The notes under the pieces: model-generated
Database searches by the model: none
The model's input: only the letters and a program-made list of their open reading frames with translations
What the model was told of the DNA's origin: nothing
Position numbers and translations under genes: made by a program
Shown here: positions 5,265 to 7,973 of the stretch, one piece after another
Layout: each line of letters opens with the position of its first letter
How positions within the stretch are numbered: position 1 is the stretch's first letter
DNA from: Roseobacter sp.
GTDB taxonomy: Bacteria; Pseudomonadota; Alphaproteobacteria; Rhodobacterales; Rhodobacteraceae
Direction: 5' to 3'
Length of the DNA stretch: 7,973 nucleotides
NCBI GenBank assembly: GCA_024636425.1
Contig: JAGXHB010000039.1
Location: forward strand, 1-7,973

Positions 5265-6179
5265 ATGATGGATTTGAACCTTTCCGCCGCCCCTGATGCT
5301 GACCTGATCAAGGACGGAACCGAAGCAACCTTCATGGCCGATGTCGTCGAGGCATCGCAAACCGTTCCGATTATCGTCGATTTCTGGGCACCTTGGTGTG
5401 GCCCCTGCAAAACGCTTGGCCCGCAGTTGGAAGAAGCGGTGCGCGGTGCCAAGGGTGCGGTGAAGATGGTCAAGATCAACGTGGATGAAGCACAGCAGAT
5501 CGCAGGCCAGTTGCAGATCCAGTCGATCCCCACCGTCTATGCCTTTTTCAAAGGGCAGCCGGTTGACGGCTTTCAAGGTGCGCTGCCCCAGTCGGAGATC
5601 AAGGCATTCATCGACCGGGTGGTAAAGGCCGGCGGTGGCGAAGCACCGGGCGAGGAACTGTCCGAGGCCGTTGCTGCTGCCGACGAGATGCTGGCGGAAG
5701 GTGCTGCGCAGGATGCGCTGGATACTTTCGCGGCGATTCTGGGCGAAGAGCCCAACCACGCGGGGGCTTATGGCGGAATGGTGCGGGCCTATATCGCGCT
5801 CGATCTGCTGGATCAGGCCGAAGGGCATCTGAACGGAGCGCCCATCGAAATTTCCAAAGCGCCCGAGCTTGAGGCCGCACATGCGCAGCTTCAACTTGCG
5901 CGGCAGGCTGCCAACGCGGGTCCGGTCGCTGATTTGCAAGCGGCCGTTGACGCGGACGCGGACGACCATCAGGCCCGCTTTGATCTGGCACAGGCGCTTT
6001 TGGCACATGGCAAGACCGATGAAGCTGTCGATCAGCTTTTGACGCTGTTTGGCAAGGATCGCGAATGGAATGACGGGGCTGCCAAAACGCAGCTTTTCAC
6101 CATTTTTGATGCACTTAAAGCCAACGATCCGATTGCCCTGAACGGACGCCGAAAACTTAGTTCCATGATATTTGCCTGA
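5265..6179 (+). CDS. cnoX: Thioredoxin-TPR protein, CnoX/YbbN-like co-chaperedoxin
   Basis: This 304-residue protein has an N-terminal thioredoxin domain (about 15-122) and a C-terminal tetratricopeptide-like helical region (about 130-304). The active site WCGPCK has both cysteines (Cys45, Cys48), and the cis-Pro loop is SIPT (Pro89), so redox activity is expected, unlike E. coli YbbN with SxxC. The C-terminal stretch (HQARFDLAQALLAHGKTDEA, then REWNDGAAKTQLFTIFDAL) is the hallmark of the YbbN/CnoX family, which protects unfolded proteins from oxidation and hands them to GroEL or DnaK. The cytoplasmic location is inferred from the lack of a signal peptide. AAGGA (5253-5257) lies 7 nt before ATG 5265; an adjacent ATG at 5268 is possible. 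The 52-nt gap after xthA contains TATAAA (5233-5238) but no matching -35, so co-transcription or an internal promoter are both open. Confidence 0.92.
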   Translation: MMDLNLSAAPDADLIKDGTEATFMADVVEASQTVPIIVDFWAPWCGPCKTLGPQLEEAVRGAKGAVKMVKINVDEAQQIAGQLQIQSIPTVYAFFKGQPVDGFQGALPQSEIKAFIDRVVKAGGGEAPGEELSEAVAAADEMLAEGAAQDALDTFAAILGEEPNHAGAYGGMVRAYIALDLLDQAEGHLNGAPIEISKAPELEAAHAQLQLARQAANAGPVADLQAAVDADADDHQARFDLAQALLAHGKTDEAVDQLLTLFGKDREWNDGAAKTQLFTIFDALKANDPIALNGRRKLSSMIFA

Positions 6180-6206
6180 CGCCATGGCCGCGCTAGATAC
6201 AGCATC

Positions 6207-6851
6207 ATGATAAAGCAAACCGAACTGCCTGAGACAATCGCGATCTTTCCGCTGGCTGGGGCATTGCTTCTGCCGCGGTCACGTCTGCCATTGCATATCT
6301 TCGAGCCTCGCTATCTTCAGATGATCAATGACGCCCTGAAAACGGACAGTCGTCTTATCGGGATGGTGCAGCCAAATGTCGTTCCGGGCCGTGAAGGACC
6401 GGGGCTTCAGACAATCGGATGCGCGGGCCGGATCACCCAGTTTTCCGAAACCGAAGATGGCCGCTACATGATCACCTTGGGTGGCGTGTCCCGGTTTCGC
6501 GTCGTCAAGGAAGTCGAGGGCTTCACGCCCTACCGACGTTGCGACGTGAAGTGGGACGGATTTGAGCGCGATCTTGGCAAGGACGAGACCGACTGCAACT
6601 TCGACCGCAAGGCGTTTCTCGATACACTCGGCAGGTATTTCGACGCGCGAAATCTGTCCGCCGATTGGGAAACCCTGAAAGAAGCGGATGACGAGTTGCT
6701 GATCAACTCGCTCTCGATGATGCTGGATTTCGAATACGAAGACAAACAGGCCCTGCTTGAAGCACCGTCCTTGTCGACCCGTCGCGAAACATTGTTGACG
6801 CTGATTGAATACACCCTGCGCGGTGGCCAGGAAGGGGAGATGATGAATTGA
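6207..6851 (+). CDS. Stand-alone LON substrate-binding domain protein
   Basis: This 214-residue protein consists of the N-terminal (PUA-like) substrate-recognition domain of Lon protease without the ATPase or Ser-Lys protease domains. Diagnostic segments are IFPLAGALLLPRSRLPLHIF (13-32) with EPRY after it, and GCAGRITQFSETEDGRYMIT (71-90) leading into GGVSRFRV. Residues 130-205 are charged and helical. Such proteins are common in alphaproteobacteria and often annotated as 'peptidase S16'; no peptidase activity is expected. Binding of unfolded or damaged protein is inferred from the Lon domain and from the upstream CnoX-like gene (27 nt away). No good Shine-Dalgarno precedes ATG 6207, so reinitiation after the upstream gene is possible. 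Its stop overlaps the Trm112-family start by 4 nt. Confidence 0.93.
   Translation: MIKQTELPETIAIFPLAGALLLPRSRLPLHIFEPRYLQMINDALKTDSRLIGMVQPNVVPGREGPGLQTIGCAGRITQFSETEDGRYMITLGGVSRFRVVKEVEGFTPYRRCDVKWDGFERDLGKDETDCNFDRKAFLDTLGRYFDARNLSADWETLKEADDELLINSLSMMLDFEYEDKQALLEAPSLSTRRETLLTLIEYTLRGGQEGEMMN
6832..6839 (+). promoter_or_regulatory. Ribosome binding site supporting the TTG start of the Trm112-family gene
   Basis: AAGGGGAG lies 8 nt before the TTG at 6848, a good spacing. The two nearer ATGs (6840, 6843) are in the LON-domain frame and meet a stop at 6849, so they cannot start this gene. Confidence 0.7.
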
Positions 6852-7030
6852 GCGAAGAAGTCCAGTTCGACCGCCGTATGCTTGAGGCATTGGTATGTCC
6901 GCGCACGCAGACCACTTTGGCCTATGACCCGGAGCGGCAGGAACTTGTGTCGAAAGCTGCCGGTCTCGCCTATCCGATCCGCAATGGTATCCCCGTCATG
7001 CTGGTCGACGAAGCGCGCACGATAGACTGA
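6848..7030 (+). CDS. Trm112-family (UPF0434, YcaR-like) small protein with degenerate zinc site
   Basis: This is a 60-residue protein of the Trm112/YcaR family. Eukaryotic and archaeal Trm112 is a zinc-binding partner that activates several methyltransferases; the bacterial role is poorly known. The family pattern is clear: RRMLEALVCP (9-18), RQELVSKAAGLAYPIRNGIP (30-49), MLVDEAR (51-57). Only one of the usual cysteines remains (Cys17); Thr20 and Ser35 stand where YcaR-type proteins have Cys, so zinc binding is doubtful. The start is TTG, overlapping the LON-domain stop as TTGA, which suggests translational coupling. An ATG at codon 11 would remove the start of the conserved block, so TTG is preferred. 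It is the last gene of the forward run, ending 3 nt from the opposing hydroxylase gene. Confidence 0.9.
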   Translation: MSEEVQFDRRMLEALVCPRTQTTLAYDPERQELVSKAAGLAYPIRNGIPVMLVDEARTID

Positions 7031-7033
7031 TCG

Positions 7034-7973
7034 CTAAAGCGGTTCACCCTGCATCAGACGCGGCAATTCACCGGTCAGGCCAGCCGCTTCGCGGATAAAG
7101 CCGCGCCGCGCACCGGGCAACGCATTGATCGCGGCCATACCCATGTCTCGGGCGATGCGTATAAGGGCATTATCGTTTGAAAACAGTCTGTTGAAGCTAT
7201 CGGTGGCCAGTGCTAACGCGGTGTTGTCGAACCGCCGCCAGACCTGATACTGGTCCAGCACTGTCGGTGTCCCGATGTCCTGCCCCCGTCTGCGCGCGTC
7301 CGCAATCACTTCGGCCAAGGCCGCGACATCGCGTAGTCCGGCGTTCAGGCCTTGCCCTGCGATCGGGTGCACGCCATGCGCGGCATCCCCCAGCAGCGCC
7401 ACGCGCTCCGCAATCATCGCATGGGTCAGCGACAGCCCCAGCGGATAGGTATAGCGCTTGCCCGCCAGTGAAATATCGCCCAGAAAATCGCCGAAACGGG
7501 GGCGCAGAACCTCCAGATAGTCTGCGTCCGACAGGGCGTGGATGCGGGCGGCGTTCGCTGCCGTCTCGCTCCAGACGATAGAGGACCGGTTCCGGGTCAG
7601 GGGCAGGATCGCAAGCGGACCCGGCGGCATGAAGAACTGATGCGCAACGCCGCCGTGATCTTTCTCGTGCGAGATGGCGCAGACCAGGGCGGTCTGGTCA
7701 TAGCTCCAACTGATGCGCTTGATCCCGGCGCGGGTTGCCGTGCCCGACCCGCGACCGTCGGCACCAACCAAAAGACGCGCATGCAGGGTTTCGCCGTTTG
7801 CAAGGGTCAAGGTCATGCCCGATCCGGTCGGCGTTTGCGCCGCCACCTCGGCGTTGTTGAGCACGGTAATCCCGTCGGCACCTTCCACAGCGTCGGTCAG
7901 GGCGCGGCGCAGATGGCGGTCTTCGACCATATGGCCCATCGGCCCTTCTTCGATCTCGGCATGATCGAAATGC
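7034..7973 (-). CDS. UbiH/UbiF/COQ6-family FAD-dependent hydroxylase (5' end outside the window)
   Basis: This is a flavoprotein aromatic hydroxylase of the class that adds ring hydroxyls in ubiquinone biosynthesis, probably at the inner membrane face. The visible 312 residues start beyond the edge: reading upstream of ATG 7939 stays open to 7973 as FDHAEIEEGPMGHMVEDRHL, which matches this family, so that ATG is internal. The DG motif LLVGADGRGS is encoded near 7771-7745 and the second FAD motif GDAAHGVHPIAGQGLN near 7390-7343, followed by GLRD. The N-terminal GxGxxG dinucleotide fold, roughly 90-100 residues, is missing only because of the window edge. Which ring position it hydroxylates (UbiH, UbiF, UbiI or UbiL type) cannot be told, so no symbol is given. 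It ends with TAG 3 nt from the Trm112-family stop, and no terminator is visible there. Confidence 0.93.
   Translation of the reverse strand, partial: HFDHAEIEEGPMGHMVEDRHLRRALTDAVEGADGITVLNNAEVAAQTPTGSGMTLTLANGETLHARLLVGADGRGSGTATRAGIKRISWSYDQTALVCAISHEKDHGGVAHQFFMPPGPLAILPLTRNRSSIVWSETAANAARIHALSDADYLEVLRPRFGDFLGDISLAGKRYTYPLGLSLTHAMIAERVALLGDAAHGVHPIAGQGLNAGLRDVAALAEVIADARRRGQDIGTPTVLDQYQVWRRFDNTALALATDSFNRLFSNDNALIRIARDMGMAAINALPGARRGFIREAAGLTGELPRLMQGEPL

Noticed and set aside
4998..6218. Long reverse-strand open frame of 406 codons
   Set aside because: It lies antisense to the end of xthA and all of the cnoX-like gene, both of which have clear family motifs. Its translation shows no recognisable domain and is typical of a GC-rich shadow frame.
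7937..7939. ATG at 7939 as the start of the UbiH-like gene
   Set aside because: The frame stays open upstream to the window edge with conserved family residues (FDHAEIEEGP), and the FAD-binding N-terminus would be missing. The gene simply runs off the window.

Overview
The window looks like chromosomal core genome of a marine Rhodobacterales alphaproteobacterium (Roseobacter group). This rests on the Rhodobacter-type porin, the RibA with a decayed RibB-like N-terminal domain, the xthA / thioredoxin-TPR / LON-domain / Trm112 / UbiH-like gene order, and moderately high G+C. The assignment is from protein-family recognition by eye; no database search was run. I see no phage, transposon, CRISPR array, tRNA, rRNA or toxin-antitoxin locus, and no gap of 300 bases or more without a gene.

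Left part (1-3333). A complete secreted porin gene with a strong Shine-Dalgarno ends at a strong intrinsic terminator. A YggS/PLPBP-family PLP-binding protein follows on the same strand. It runs tail-to-tail, with a 3-nt gap, into a reverse-strand pair: ribA (GTP cyclohydrolase II) and a small L,D-transpeptidase-fold protein. That pair overlaps by 4 nt (GTGA), so translation is probably coupled.

Middle (3334-4423). A 160-nt divergent intergenic region with several small inverted repeats separates ribA from an orphan OmpR-family response regulator, possibly a CenR ortholog. The 237 nt after the regulator hold a compact structured element: two hairpins, an exposed CCUCCC stretch and a perfect GC-rich terminator with eight T. 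It looks like a small regulatory RNA of the alphaproteobacterial mmgR/suhB (alpha-r8) kind and is the most interesting non-coding signal here.

Right part (4424-7973). Four co-directional genes follow: xthA (exonuclease III), a CnoX/YbbN-like thioredoxin-TPR protein, a stand-alone LON substrate-binding domain protein, and a Trm112-family protein that starts at TTG with a 4-nt overlap and has lost most zinc-ligand cysteines. They suggest a stress and quality-control operon (DNA repair, protein folding, probable protein binding). They meet, again tail-to-tail with a 3-nt gap, a reverse-strand UbiH/COQ6-type FAD hydroxylase whose N-terminus lies beyond the right edge.

No clearly new multi-gene system is visible. 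The second-look items are the sRNA candidate, the degenerate domains in RibA and Trm112, the ribA/L,D-transpeptidase coupling, the acidic loops and ACA-biased codons of the porin, and the small operator-like repeats.
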